A stretch of 64,000 bases of DNA from Robinsoniella peoriensis (GCF_042680125.1 NZ_JBHTNY010000001.1), one strand, 5' to 3'. Positions 1 to 8,797 are shown, counted from the stretch's first letter. Notes: generated from the letters alone by a model not told the origin. A program made the numbers and translations.

Positions 1-1
1 C

Positions 2-610
2 ACGCTGTTCGTAACGGTAGTATCTATATTCTTAGGCTGCATTGTTAACAGCGTTGCAGCTTTTGCATTTGCAGCATTTGATTTCAGGTTTAAGAAGATA
101 TTATTTGGTATCATATTGCTTTCATTTATGATACCTTTTGAGGCAATCGCGCTTCCGTTATATTCCATAGCAGATAATTTCGGACTGGTGAATAGCCGGA
201 TGGGAATTATTCTCCCCGGAATTGCCAGCGGTCTGGTACTGTTTCTGTTTGTACAATTTTTTAAGGAGATTCCCGGAAGTCTGGTAGAAGCGGCAAGAGT
301 GGATGGTGCAGCTTTGCCTGCGATCTTCTTTAAAATCATTATACCACTGTCTGTTCCGGTATTTATAACCGCAGGGCTGATGATTTTTATGGATCAATGG
401 AATTCCTATCTTTGGCCCCTGCTTATAGCCAGAACCAGAGAAATACGAACCATACAGATCTCATTGTCTTCTTTTCAACAGGAACGTTCCACGTTGTGGT
501 CGTGCCTGTATGCAGGCTCCATGATATCTGCATTAATACCGCTGTTTTTATTCCTGCCCTTTCAAAAGTACTTTGTGCAGGGAATCACCAGCAGTGGTGT
601 AAAGGGATAA
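2..610 (+). CDS. Carbohydrate ABC transporter permease, C-terminal part (MalG type)
   Basis: The frame is open from base 2, so the start lies outside the window; about 202 residues remain. Hydrophobic helices alternate with short loops. The cytoplasmic EAA loop, which contacts the ATPase in binding-protein-dependent importers, is visible as EAARVDGA followed by KIIIPLSVP. The protein would sit in the cell membrane and pass a sugar delivered by a lipoprotein. It is probably the last gene of its operon, because the next gene is convergent. The substrate cannot be read from this part. The family call is firm. Confidence 0.9.
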   Translation, partial: TLFVTVVSIFLGCIVNSVAAFAFAAFDFRFKKILFGIILLSFMIPFEAIALPLYSIADNFGLVNSRMGIILPGIASGLVLFLFVQFFKEIPGSLVEAARVDGAALPAIFFKIIIPLSVPVFITAGLMIFMDQWNSYLWPLLIARTREIRTIQISLSSFQQERSTLWSCLYAGSMISALIPLFLFLPFQKYFVQGITSSGVKG

Positions 611-624
611 TTAACATCAGTTGG

Positions 625-658
625 AAAAAAGCCCCTGCTTCTTACCTGGAAGCAGGGG
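625..658 (-). terminator. Intrinsic terminator of the beta-propeller gene
   Basis: A 10-bp perfect stem (CCCCTGCTTC at 632-641 with GAAGCAGGGG at 649-658) is followed on the minus strand by a T run (CTTTTTT). It lies just after the stop of the minus-strand gene. On the plus strand the T run is missing, so it terminates the permease transcript poorly if at all. Confidence 0.85.
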
Positions 659-675
659 TAATATCATGCAGTTTT

Positions 676-2832
676 CTATTTCGTTTTAAAGGATTCCAGC
701 TGGGTAAAGTTATTATTTATATCAAAGCTTAAGATATGGTTTTGGGTGTCCTGCCCGTATGACAGATAAAAGGTATCATTGATGTATAAGCCACGGGCGT
801 TGTTAATGGCAAGGCTGTAATCTTCGGTGCCTTTAAAGGTATATACAAGTTTATTCTGAAACCCATCCTCAGGATCGTAAGAAAATACCATATAATTATC
901 AGCATCGGTACGACAGTGAAAACCAAACAGGTTTTTATCAGGATTAATCATAATAGCTTTGTAATTAATGAGACCTTGGGAATCATTTGCATCCTTAATA
1001 ATGTATTTGTGAAGCTCTTTGACATTGGAGGGGTCCAAGAGATCAAACATTGACATTTTCATTCCTTTATAAGCACCGCTTTCCGGATCTACTTCATACC
1101 CGATCCCCAAAAGTTTATCTTTGCCATAAAAATGAAGGTAGGATGAAAAGCCTGTAATCTTCAGTTCCCCAAGGAGTTTCGGATGATTTGGGTCAGACAA
1201 ATCTACAGAAAATAAGGGATCCATTTGTCTGAATGTGACAAAATATCCGGTATCACCCAGGAAACGTGCGGATTGAATAGTTTCACCCGGTGCCAGGTTC
1301 TCCAGTTTTCCACAGGGGTTCAGAGATTCGTCATAAATATACAGGTTATTTACACTTCCGGTATTCTCACGATAGGAGGTGGTAACGATCCGCAGATAAC
1401 CATTGTGTTCATTCAGAGAAAAGGAGTTATTGAGCGCGCCTTTTGCTTCGGCGGCGCTTACTGGTGCGATACTGCCTTTCTCGTATTGAAACTTCATAAT
1501 CTGTGTAGTATTAGTGGAACCATTCCAGTCATTTGTACAGATATATATATTCTCAGTGCTTACATAGTAAAGATAGGCCGCAGAAACGATTGCTTTCTTT
1601 GACAGTATTTTATCCGGCGATTTGATATTAATTGCAGTAATGATCAGATAGGCAGGAGAATTTAAAAACTCCGGGATATAAATATCTGAAGAAGAAAGAT
1701 TTATGCCGTTTATTTTGGGAATAATGGTACTGTCTTCCCTGGTTTGTTTTAAAACCGGTGAATATTCTGAAAACAGATAAATGTAATCGCCTGTTTTACG
1801 GCTGGTCTGATAATGCCCATCCTGCGTGGTGGTTCCGGTCAGTTTGGGAGCGCTTCGGTCTGAAATATCATAAGTATATAACTTTGTAATCAGGTTTCTG
1901 TTAACAGAATAGATGTCTTTTTTTGCATCTGCGGAATCCACCCAGGCTATGTCGTCCTCGATGATACTTCCGTCAGAAGCTGTTGATCCGCTCTGCATAG
2001 TGGTTGTGGATGTAGTAGTTATAATATTTAAAATATTCTTGCTAATATAAAATTCTTCTATTGTTTCAGAAAAGTCTTTGAAATCAATGGAACTGGATTC
2101 GTTTAGCTTGCTGCCGTCAGCGGCGATGATGTGGAGCTTGTTATCGTCTCCTAAAATAAAGAGGTAATTTCCGTCTGTTTTTACCACGTCACCTTCATCC
2201 ACACCGGTTTCCTGAATATTGGTAGATGAATAATCGCTGCTGTCTTCTGCTCCGGTATCCATTGCCTTTAACTCTGTATTTCCCCCGGCAAGTCCGTCTG
2301 CCATTTCTTTGCTGCTTTCCATATCACCGCCCATACCGGCACCTGTGCTGGCTTTCGCTTCATTCGTGATCCCTCCCTCCTGCATCGAAAAGTTTTTAAC
2401 CAGGGTGTTGTAGAGGACATCATAATTCTGAATAGGTGCGACCTTTCCGTCGGGTGAGGTTTTTGGTTCAGAGATCACGGTATCATTACCGTTATCATCT
2501 ACAGAGGATTCCTGACCGTTTTCAGGGGCGGTGGCAGCTTCTGTTAAACCTTCCCCCGCCCCCGCATCCTGATTACCGGAAGATCCGGAAGCCATTTCAC
2601 TTTTAGATTGATTTGGAATCCGATTCACTGTCCATACGGAAATCAGTGCAATTAAAAGTACGGCTGCGGCAGCGCCTAACCGATAAACAGGAAATTTCTT
2701 TTTCTTTCCGGCATCCAGAGGCGGTGTATAATGTTCCAACCGGTCTTTGATATGATCCGGATCCAGCGATTCAGGCGGTTCTACAGAATCAGCTGATTTT
2801 TTTATTCTATTTAAAAGGTCTTTTTCATCCAT
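676..2832 (-). CDS. Membrane-anchored beta-propeller protein (putative anti-sigma or sensor partner)
   Basis: 718 residues. An N-terminal cytoplasmic stretch of about 45 residues is followed by a basic KKKK patch and one membrane helix at about 52-69. Then comes a low-complexity Ser/Gly/Asp/Glu linker (about 75-200) and a large extracytoplasmic domain of repeated beta strands. This matches the secreted C-terminal beta-propeller family distantly related to WD40. The ATG at 2832 has AAGGAG upstream. It starts 26 nt after an ECF sigma gene on the same strand, the usual position of an anti-sigma factor. The short cytoplasmic N-terminus could bind the sigma factor, though no classical zinc anti-sigma motif is visible. 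The anti-sigma role is inference; the topology is clear. Confidence 0.8.
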   Translation of the reverse strand: MDEKDLLNRIKKSADSVEPPESLDPDHIKDRLEHYTPPLDAGKKKKFPVYRLGAAAAVLLIALISVWTVNRIPNQSKSEMASGSSGNQDAGAGEGLTEAATAPENGQESSVDDNGNDTVISEPKTSPDGKVAPIQNYDVLYNTLVKNFSMQEGGITNEAKASTGAGMGGDMESSKEMADGLAGGNTELKAMDTGAEDSSDYSSTNIQETGVDEGDVVKTDGNYLFILGDDNKLHIIAADGSKLNESSSIDFKDFSETIEEFYISKNILNIITTTSTTTMQSGSTASDGSIIEDDIAWVDSADAKKDIYSVNRNLITKLYTYDISDRSAPKLTGTTTQDGHYQTSRKTGDYIYLFSEYSPVLKQTREDSTIIPKINGINLSSSDIYIPEFLNSPAYLIITAINIKSPDKILSKKAIVSAAYLYYVSTENIYICTNDWNGSTNTTQIMKFQYEKGSIAPVSAAEAKGALNNSFSLNEHNGYLRIVTTSYRENTGSVNNLYIYDESLNPCGKLENLAPGETIQSARFLGDTGYFVTFRQMDPLFSVDLSDPNHPKLLGELKITGFSSYLHFYGKDKLLGIGYEVDPESGAYKGMKMSMFDLLDPSNVKELHKYIIKDANDSQGLINYKAIMINPDKNLFGFHCRTDADNYMVFSYDPEDGFQNKLVYTFKGTEDYSLAINNARGLYINDTFYLSYGQDTQNHILSFDINNNFTQLESFKTK

Positions 2833-2858
2833 AATAAGACACTCCTTTCGGTTAATGG

Positions 2859-3362
2859 TTATCGGGTAAGAATTATTTCCATTTTTTTCAGCGCACGGCT
2901 TTGCTTTGAACGTACCGTATTGGGACTTAATAAAAGCGTAGTTCCAATCTCACGGCTGCTGTAACCGCCAAATAAATTCAGAGCAAGAATAAGACGTTCT
3001 TCATCGTTCAGTGCTGCAAACGCTCTGCGCACGTCCATATCCTCGCAGACATCACGTTCATGGTCTGCAAAATCTTCCGGTAATTCAGTTGTTTTTTGGA
3101 GATACTGTTTCAGGCGTTTCTTGCACTTATTCGCAAGAATACGAAAAATCCATGCTTTAAATGCGCTTGCATCACGCAAAGAGCTTATTTCCAAGTATGC
3201 ATCCATAATTGTATCACTTACCACATCCTCTGCGTCGTGGCCATTCTTTAACGTATACAATGCAAACCTGTATAAATCCTGATACACTAATTCATATAAC
3301 TGCGCAAAGGCATCTGCCTGGCCAAGCTTTGCTTTTGATGCCAGTTCGGCAAAATCTGCCAT
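2859..3362 (-). CDS. ECF-type RNA polymerase sigma-70 family sigma factor
   Basis: 167 residues. Sigma-70 region 2 covers about 15-85 (LYRFALYTLKNGHDAEDVV, then AFKAWIFRILANKCKKRLK). Region 4 covers about 110-165, with a helix-turn-helix (YSSREIGTTLLLSPNTVRSKQSRALKK). The ATG at 3362 is preferred over the upstream in-frame 3389 because a GGGGTGAGG ribosome binding site sits directly before it. It is co-transcribed with the downstream beta-propeller gene and would direct RNA polymerase to a small stress regulon under control of that partner. No matching ECF promoter was identified with confidence. Confidence 0.9.
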   Translation of the reverse strand: MADFAELASKAKLGQADAFAQLYELVYQDLYRFALYTLKNGHDAEDVVSDTIMDAYLEISSLRDASAFKAWIFRILANKCKKRLKQYLQKTTELPEDFADHERDVCEDMDVRRAFAALNDEERLILALNLFGGYSSREIGTTLLLSPNTVRSKQSRALKKMEIILTR

Positions 3363-3479
3363 AACCTCACCCCTTTTCCACAGAGCCACGGCTGCGGCAT
3401 CTGTTGTTCTACATGTAGTTCATAGATATAGTGTAATATAATATGGGAATTGTTGCATTAAAAATATATTTGGGTTTCG

Positions 3480-3727
3480 CTGAGTAAGGGACGCTTTGTA
3501 AATGACAGGTAGTGTACAGAAAGATGGGTGTGGGTAACTGGCATGGGCTCCGTCAGCTGGCCGCAGAACTGGTATTTTCTAACCTTTCCGAAGCGCTTTT
3601 TGGCGGCACGCGGGCATTCGCTCCGAAATCCTGATGCATTTCGCAGCTCACTGCCCGCTTAGTATCCGATGGGAGCCAGTCGAATACTATCCGCCAAAAA
3701 GCACTTCGGGAAGGTAAGTAAATGAAC
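3480..3727. repeat. Large palindromic dispersed repeat, copy A (interrupted by the IS)
   Basis: This fills the gene-free stretch between the sigma gene and the IS. A 24-nt arm at 3583-3606 (ending GCTTTTTGGCGG) pairs with 3691-3714 (starting CCGCCAAAAAGC), 22 of 24 matching. Inside, GCGGGCA (3610-3616) pairs with TGCCCGC (3652-3658). The outer part (ACGCTTTGTAAATGACAGG, then GAAAGATGGGTGTGGG) recurs inverted on the far side of the IS and in other copies at 5717-5868 and 25640-25730. It has no coding capacity. The right arm is cut at 3727 by the IS end. Confidence 0.75.
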
Positions 3728-3843
3728 TGTACCCTTTGTCAAGGACATTTTAAAAAGTGGGGCACTTTTTTCGCACCTTTACTTCCAAAGTATCCTGCAT
3801 ACAGGTACACCTCTTTAAATGTCATGGTATTCTATGAAATTTT

Positions 3844-4857
3844 TTAACTATCCGTATTTTTCTGATATAATTGGCATCCAAGTTCTTCCGGTTTCCTGGC
3901 TATGACCGGATGCGCAGGTATTTTGGGAACATCCAGTGGATATTCTCCAGTGATGACAAATTTATAAAACTCATTGGGTGCAAGCTTCGCCAGATGCCAT
4001 TGGTAACGCTGATTATTATAATAAGCCATGTAGTCATCAATGACAGACTGTACCTCTACAAAGCTTACGCATTCAGCCAGTTTTGCCTTGATATGGTCCT
4101 TCATATGCCCAAAGAAACTCTCCTGGGGCGCATTGTCCCAGCAGTTGCCACGCCGGGACATGGATTGGCGCAGCTTCTTGTTATAAAGTATATGAAGAAA
4201 ACTTTGGCTGGTGTAATGGCACCCCTGATCACTGTGGATGATTGTTTCTGCTTGAAGTGAGATCCCATGATCGGCCATCAGTTTATTGACCGTTTCAAGA
4301 ACAAAATCCACTTCCAGGGAGTCACTGAGCACATAAGAAAGTATCTGCCTGGTAAAGGCATCCAGGATGGTTGACAGGTAGGCAAAGGATCCGCTATAGG
4401 ACAGATAAGTGATATCCGTCAACAAGACTATTCTTGGTCCATAACATTCGAACTCACGGTTTAGCAGGTTGTCCGCTACATTGCTGGTTCTTAGTGCCTT
4501 TGCCATTCTTTTATATGGATTTGGGCCTCGGTATGGACAGGAGAGGTGGAACTTTTCCATCAGCCTGCGGATCTTTTTCAGGTTCATGATCACCGGCGGG
4601 TTCATATGGAGCAGTTCCATATAGATGCCCCTGGCCCCTTTGGCATAACCATGCAGCCTGTAAGCGGCCAGAACCAGATCAAAATCCTCACGGTCCTTCT
4701 GTTCCTGAAGCGAACGGACAGGAGCTGCCTTTATCCAGGCGTAATAACCGCTTCTGGAAACACCGGCTATGGAACAGAGTTCTTTGGCAGAAAGGGAATT
4801 AGCGCTTTGCCGGATCGTTTGCTGGATAATCTCAAATATACAGGAAGAGTCGTTCAT
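3844..4857 (-). CDS. IS3-family transposase OrfB (DDE integrase core)
   Basis: 337 residues from the ATG at 4857. The N-terminal part is an HTH_21-like region (SRSGYYAWI, then GARGIYMELL). The catalytic RNase H-like core shows the DDE motif: LLTDITYLSY, IIHSDQGCHYTS, and NCWDNAPQESFFGHMK containing the final Glu. The frame stays open upstream of the ATG through an A8 run, so the functional product is probably an OrfAB fusion made by -1 frameshifting. The core looks intact, so the element could be active. Confidence 0.9.
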   Translation of the reverse strand: MNDSSCIFEIIQQTIRQSANSLSAKELCSIAGVSRSGYYAWIKAAPVRSLQEQKDREDFDLVLAAYRLHGYAKGARGIYMELLHMNPPVIMNLKKIRRLMEKFHLSCPYRGPNPYKRMAKALRTSNVADNLLNREFECYGPRIVLLTDITYLSYSGSFAYLSTILDAFTRQILSYVLSDSLEVDFVLETVNKLMADHGISLQAETIIHSDQGCHYTSQSFLHILYNKKLRQSMSRRGNCWDNAPQESFFGHMKDHIKAKLAECVSFVEVQSVIDDYMAYYNNQRYQWHLAKLAPNEFYKFVITGEYPLDVPKIPAHPVIARKPEELGCQLYQKNTDS

Positions 4858-4868
4858 AAGCAGAGCAC

Positions 4869-5288
4869 CTACTTCCTTGTAGTCCTGAGTGAGGAAATTT
4901 TTTTTAAGAACTCAACTTCCTGTTTCAGATAATCAACCTCATGCCGAAGCTGTTTTAATTCATCCTTTTCGGATGGCGGCAGATCAGCAGCCGGGGAGAC
5001 GGAGCTTTGCATCCTGTGAGGGGAATGTCCTTGGTGAAACCCGCCATATTTATCGTACTGTTCCCGAATGTGTCTGGCAATGCTCCATACCCTGCGGTCC
5101 CCAAGGACGGCAGGATCATAGCCATGATCTGCGAGGATCTGCCGCGGAATCTCCCCTAACTGGTATTCCGAGTAAAAGATCTCCTTGAACTCCCTGGTAA
5201 AGGTTAATTGGAATTTGGACACCTTGTAGGTGTAAGGATTTTGACGAAGCAGCAGCATTTGTTCATTGGTAAAAGGGTTTTTGGTCAT
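4869..5288 (-). CDS. IS3-family transposase OrfA (HTH protein)
   Basis: 139 residues from the ATG at 5288, which has AGGAGG seven bases upstream; an earlier in-frame start at 5321 lacks such a site. An N-terminal helix-turn-helix region is followed by a C-terminal leucine-zipper-like segment (KQLRHEVDYLKQEVEFLKK) typical of OrfA dimerisation and frameshift windows. It recognises the IS ends in this family. It ends 11 nt before the OrfB ATG, and the two frames differ by -1. Confidence 0.85.
   Translation of the reverse strand: MTKNPFTNEQMLLLRQNPYTYKVSKFQLTFTREFKEIFYSEYQLGEIPRQILADHGYDPAVLGDRRVWSIARHIREQYDKYGGFHQGHSPHRMQSSVSPAADLPPSEKDELKQLRHEVDYLKQEVEFLKKISSLRTTRK
4898..4905 (-). promoter_or_regulatory. 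Programmed -1 frameshift slippery site
   Basis: Eight consecutive A on the minus strand lie near the OrfA 3' end, in the context CTT-AAAAAAAA-TTTCC. OrfA reads Leu-Lys-Lys-Ile. The -1 frame reads Leu-Lys-Lys-Asn and continues open into OrfB without a stop. This matches the known A6/A7 slippery design of IS3 elements. Confidence 0.75.
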
Positions 5289-5523
5289 GGTATTCCTCCT
5301 GTTCTTAGATAAGAATACCATAAGCCAAGAGAGGTGTCTAAGCCAAAAGAGGCCTCAGCAATCATCCAAGCCAGTTGTCCCAGAAGCAGGGTATACCAGC
5401 AAGGCATGTCCACAATTGGGGTTCTGAAAGGTGAGGGGGTGTCCATTTATATGGAACTAATGGGAAGGGATGTCTAAAAAAATGGGAGCCCCGCTAAATG
5501 ATGTGTCCACACTTATGGGTACA

Positions 5524-5600
5524 TTATAAAATACTCAGCTCTGCTATACGCTTCCTACACCCATACCAGTTTCCCACACCCATCTTTCCGAGATTCAGTT
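5524..5600. repeat. Distal arm of palindromic repeat A beyond the IS
   Basis: The segment at about 5549-5592 (CCATACCAGTTTCCCACACC, then CATCTTTCCG) is the reverse complement of 3518-3546, with a few mismatches. It therefore looks like the outer right arm of copy A, separated from its partner by the IS. It is followed to about 5716 by DNA in which I see no gene. Confidence 0.6.
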
Positions 5601-5716
5601 TACTGCCACAAAGCTGGTTTTCTCAGCAGGTTGGAACCCCTGGGACGTGGCAGGATGTTCTGTATTGGATGCTGCGCTATGTTTCGACTGTTTGTGTAAA
5701 AGAAGATGGAAGTTTA

Positions 5717-5868
5717 ATGCATCAGGATTTCGGAGCGAATGCCCGCGTGCCGCCAAAAAGTGCTCCGGGAAGGTTAGAAAATGCCAGTTCTGCGGTAAGC
5801 CTTCCAAACCAATGTCCCGGTCCGCCACCTTCTCTTTCCCTACACTACCTACATCTACAAAGCGTGAT
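5717..5868. repeat. Dispersed palindromic repeat, half copy B (inverted relative to A)
   Basis: On the minus strand this matches copy A from ACGCTTTGTAGATG through GGCGGCACGCGGGCATTCGC to GATGCAT, and then stops at the centre of the palindrome. So only one arm is present. The two remaining stretches, 5601-5716 and 5869-6007, hold no gene I can support. The open frames that cross this region are produced by the repeat. Confidence 0.7.
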
Positions 5869-6007
5869 TAATCAGCTAAACCCCCATATCACAAACCTGC
5901 AGGGAGGGATCTCATCTCCCACAAAGTGTGAAGCACATCTGCCAGTAAGCAATTTTACCCCCCCTTAGGATTCCCAGTGTAGCGGAGAAACACCAGAAAA
6001 GCAAGCT

Positions 6008-8605
6008 TTATTGTTCTTCCCGGTCACGATCACGGCAGCTATCTGATTTTGGTATTTCAGACCAGGTGGTACGGTATGATTTAGACAAAATGATTCCGGT
6101 TGCAGAAGATGGATGCTTCATTACTTCTTCCGGCGTCCCCTGAACAACTATCCGTCCGCCATAATTTCCGCCTTCGGGGCCAAGGTCGATCACCCAGTCA
6201 GATGCAAGAATCACTTCCGGATTATGTTCAACCACAATTACACTGCTGCCCATCTGAACCAATCGCTGAAATACTCCAATCAGACGGTTTGCATCCTGCG
6301 GGTGCAGTCCACAGGTAGGTTCATCAAACAGATACAATACACTTTCACCGGTCTGCTTTGCCAATTCTCTTGCCAGTTTTAACCGCTGGGCTTCACCACC
6401 GGAGAGCGTAGTTGCTGATTGCCCAAGCCCAAGGTATCCCAGGCCTACATCCTGCAGTACTATCAGTTTCTTCATTATTTCTTTTTCCTGCTCAAACAAG
6501 GCTGCGGCTTCATCAATACTAAGCTCCAGAACCTGCGCAATACTAAGTCCCCTGTACTTTACATTTAATACCTGCTTTTGATATCTATTTCCCCTGCAAA
6601 CCGGACAGACTACTTCAACATCCGGAAGAAAATTCATGGAAATTGACAGCTTTCCGGCACCCTGACAATTTTCACACCGCCCGCCGGGTACATTATAGGA
6701 AAAATGTTTTGCCTGTAATCCTCTATTTTGTTTCCTTGCAATTGCAGCATATAAATTCCGGATATCCGAAAAAATATTGGTATAAGTAGCCGCATTAGAA
6801 CGCGGAGAACGTCCGATTGATGTCTGTCCAATGGTAATCACATTTTCTAAATGCTCTAGACCGCTGACGTTACTCTTCTGTTTTCTTTTTGGCTGATGGG
6901 CATATGCTTCTGCCGCTTCTGCCAGTTCTCCAAAGATCAGGCTGGATTTACCTGCACCTGAAACACCTGTTACCGTAATAAATTTCCCCAGAGGAATTTC
7001 TACATTCAAATCTTTCAGGTTATTTGTATTTGCATTTTTAATCACTACATATTTCCCATTTCCGGGAGATTTTAGAGATACCCGGTTATAACCTGTACCG
7101 CTTAAATATTTTCCGGTAACCGATTGTGAGCAGTTCTTAAGATCTGACACATTTCCGGCCGCAACAATCTGCCCGCCGTCTCTTCCTGCACCAGGTCCAA
7201 AATCAATGATATGATCTGCAGCCTGTATAATATCAAGGTCATGTTCGATAACGATCACAGTATTGCCCATATCCCGAAGCCTGTTCAGCGCATCAATGAT
7301 TTTAGAAGTATCCCGGCTGTGAAGCCCGGTGGATGGTTCGTCTAACACATAAAGGACTCCTGTTAAACTGCTTCCCAGAATAGAGGCAAGCTTGATTCTC
7401 TGGGCTTCCCCTGCTGAAAGGGATATACTGGGCTGGTTCAGGGACAGATATCCGGCGCCCACTTCTATTATACGCTCTATGCGGTGCAGCAAGTTATCCA
7501 GAACCTGCCCGACAACCGCTCTGGCATCCGCTTTTTCATCCGCACTAAGATCCCGGTCAAGCTGCTTCAGCCAGTCTGCAGTATCCGTAAGCGGCATTGA
7601 AAGTGCCTCTATAATATTTACACCGGCAACCCTTACATCCAGAATCTCCTTCCGGAAACGGATGCCGCCGCACTCCGGACACTCCTGTTGTATTAAGAAC
7701 TTTTCAATGCGCTGCTTCGCACTATATGAATTCTTTTCCTCATAGCGGCGCATCAGATTCGTAATGACTCCCTCATAGCGTCCCTCAGGAACCGTTTTCG
7801 GAGGTTTTATGTCTGGAAAATGCCGTGTAAACTGTTTGCTTAATGCACCGTAAAGAAGTAAATCCATTGCAGTTTCGCTATACTCAGAGATGGGTGCAGA
7901 CAGGTCAAATTCAAATCCATAATATTGGGCTGCATTCGCAATTGATGCCCCGTATCGGTCAATATATACCTGATCCCAGCCATGGATGGCAAACTCTTTT
8001 ATACTCTTTGACCGGTCAATTAAAAGATTAATATCCGGTATGCTTACAATACCGATTCCTTTACATGCAGGACATGCTCCTGACGGCTTATTAAAGGAAA
8101 AATGGCTTGCCGTAAGTTCTGGGATTCCTTTTCCACAGTGAGGGCAGGGCATCATCTGCTCATACATTTCGGCAGATTCTTCCGCCTGATCCGGAAGCTC
8201 TGCATAGATAGCCCCGGTTTCTTCCCCATAATTTGGGGTAATGGTTTTACCGCAGTGTTTACAGTTTCTTTCCCCTAATTTTGAAAACAGTACTCTCAGA
8301 TATGGGGAAATCTCCGTAACCGTACCAACAGTTGAGCGCGGGTTACGGTTCGTATTTTTCTGATTAATGGAAATTGCCGGAGATAAGCCTTCAATTTTAT
8401 CCACCATAGGTTTTGATCCAATCTCCATGGTCATCCCCATAGACTCCATATATTGTCTTTGGCATTCCCTCTGCAGAGTTTCCATTGCCAGTGTTGATTT
8501 ACCACTGCCGGATAATCCCGTAAAAACAACCAGCTTATTTTTGGGTATTTCAAGGCTGATATTTTTTAAATTATTCTGTCGCGCACCTTTAATCCTGATA
8601 TTCAT
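6008..8605 (-). CDS. UvrA-like ABC ATPase lacking the UvrB-binding insert (UvrA2 class)
   Basis: 865 residues from the ATG at 8605, which has AAGGAG upstream. There are two UvrA-type ATPase modules: Walker A GLSGSGKST (about 31-39) and GVSGAGKSS; signatures LSAGEAQRIKLA and LSGGEAQRLKLA; Walker B VLDEPSTGLH and LFDEPTCGLH. Zinc-binding cysteine pairs are CKHC, CPHC with CPAC, and CENC with CPVC. Between the first pair and CPHCGKG there are only about 45 residues. Canonical UvrA carries the UvrB-interaction domain there, so this resembles the UvrA2/drug-resistance class. It may remove bound drugs or damage from DNA without UvrB. No uvrB or uvrC is nearby. The class call is from domain length only. 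Confidence 0.85.
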   Translation of the reverse strand: MNIRIKGARQNNLKNISLEIPKNKLVVFTGLSGSGKSTLAMETLQRECQRQYMESMGMTMEIGSKPMVDKIEGLSPAISINQKNTNRNPRSTVGTVTEISPYLRVLFSKLGERNCKHCGKTITPNYGEETGAIYAELPDQAEESAEMYEQMMPCPHCGKGIPELTASHFSFNKPSGACPACKGIGIVSIPDINLLIDRSKSIKEFAIHGWDQVYIDRYGASIANAAQYYGFEFDLSAPISEYSETAMDLLLYGALSKQFTRHFPDIKPPKTVPEGRYEGVITNLMRRYEEKNSYSAKQRIEKFLIQQECPECGGIRFRKEILDVRVAGVNIIEALSMPLTDTADWLKQLDRDLSADEKADARAVVGQVLDNLLHRIERIIEVGAGYLSLNQPSISLSAGEAQRIKLASILGSSLTGVLYVLDEPSTGLHSRDTSKIIDALNRLRDMGNTVIVIEHDLDIIQAADHIIDFGPGAGRDGGQIVAAGNVSDLKNCSQSVTGKYLSGTGYNRVSLKSPGNGKYVVIKNANTNNLKDLNVEIPLGKFITVTGVSGAGKSSLIFGELAEAAEAYAHQPKRKQKSNVSGLEHLENVITIGQTSIGRSPRSNAATYTNIFSDIRNLYAAIARKQNRGLQAKHFSYNVPGGRCENCQGAGKLSISMNFLPDVEVVCPVCRGNRYQKQVLNVKYRGLSIAQVLELSIDEAAALFEQEKEIMKKLIVLQDVGLGYLGLGQSATTLSGGEAQRLKLARELAKQTGESVLYLFDEPTCGLHPQDANRLIGVFQRLVQMGSSVIVVEHNPEVILASDWVIDLGPEGGNYGGRIVVQGTPEEVMKHPSSATGIILSKSYRTTWSEIPKSDSCRDRDREEQ

Positions 8606-8679
8606 ATAATCTGCTCCTTTCGCATTCACCTGTTCAAAACATCGGTCATGCTTTTTATACCACATATCAAAACCCTGGT

Positions 8680-8708
8680 GTTATAGTGTAGGGTTCTAAT
8701 TCGTTCAA
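8680..8708 (-). promoter_or_regulatory. Promoter of the UvrA-like gene
   Basis: On the minus strand, TTGAAC (8708-8703), a 17-bp spacer and TATAAC (8685-8680) fit a housekeeping promoter. An imperfect dyad (ACCCT at the upstream side and AGGGT downstream) brackets the -10 and could bind a repressor. That part is inference. Confidence 0.55.
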
Positions 8709-8737
8709 TGAAGCAAAAAACAAGTCATTCTAACATA

Positions 8738-8780
8738 AAATAAGAGACAGCCCGGCTAGTTTCCCCATCCGTCTGTCTCT
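8738..8780 (-). terminator. Terminator of the sucrose operon
   Basis: On the minus strand the stem AGAGACAG/CTGTCTCT (8773-8780 with 8743-8750) encloses a loop with extra CGG/CCG pairing and is followed by TATTTTATG. It lies just after the GH32 stop codon. The T run is interrupted, so strength is moderate. Confidence 0.7.
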
Positions 8781-8797
8781 GCTGATTATTAGAACTG

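Larger units (their letters stand above)
3728..5523 (-). mobile_element. IS3-family insertion sequence
   Basis: An element of 1796 bp with imperfect terminal inverted repeats. The left end starts TGTACCC and has GGACA about 16 bases in. The right end, read inward on the minus strand, starts TGTACCC and also has GGACA. It carries orfA and orfB on the minus strand with a slippery A8 tract between them. I see no matching direct duplication beside the ends (AAC on the left, TTA on the right), which suggests an old insertion or a later rearrangement. It sits inside the right arm of a palindromic repeat. Confidence 0.8.

Noticed and set aside
3480..5868. CRISPR array
   Set aside because: The repeats are long, inverted and not regularly spaced, and no cas gene is present.
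5498..5968. Plus-strand open frame of 156 codons beside the IS
   Set aside because: It runs across the IS end and repeat copies, has no ribosome binding site and no recognisable protein pattern.
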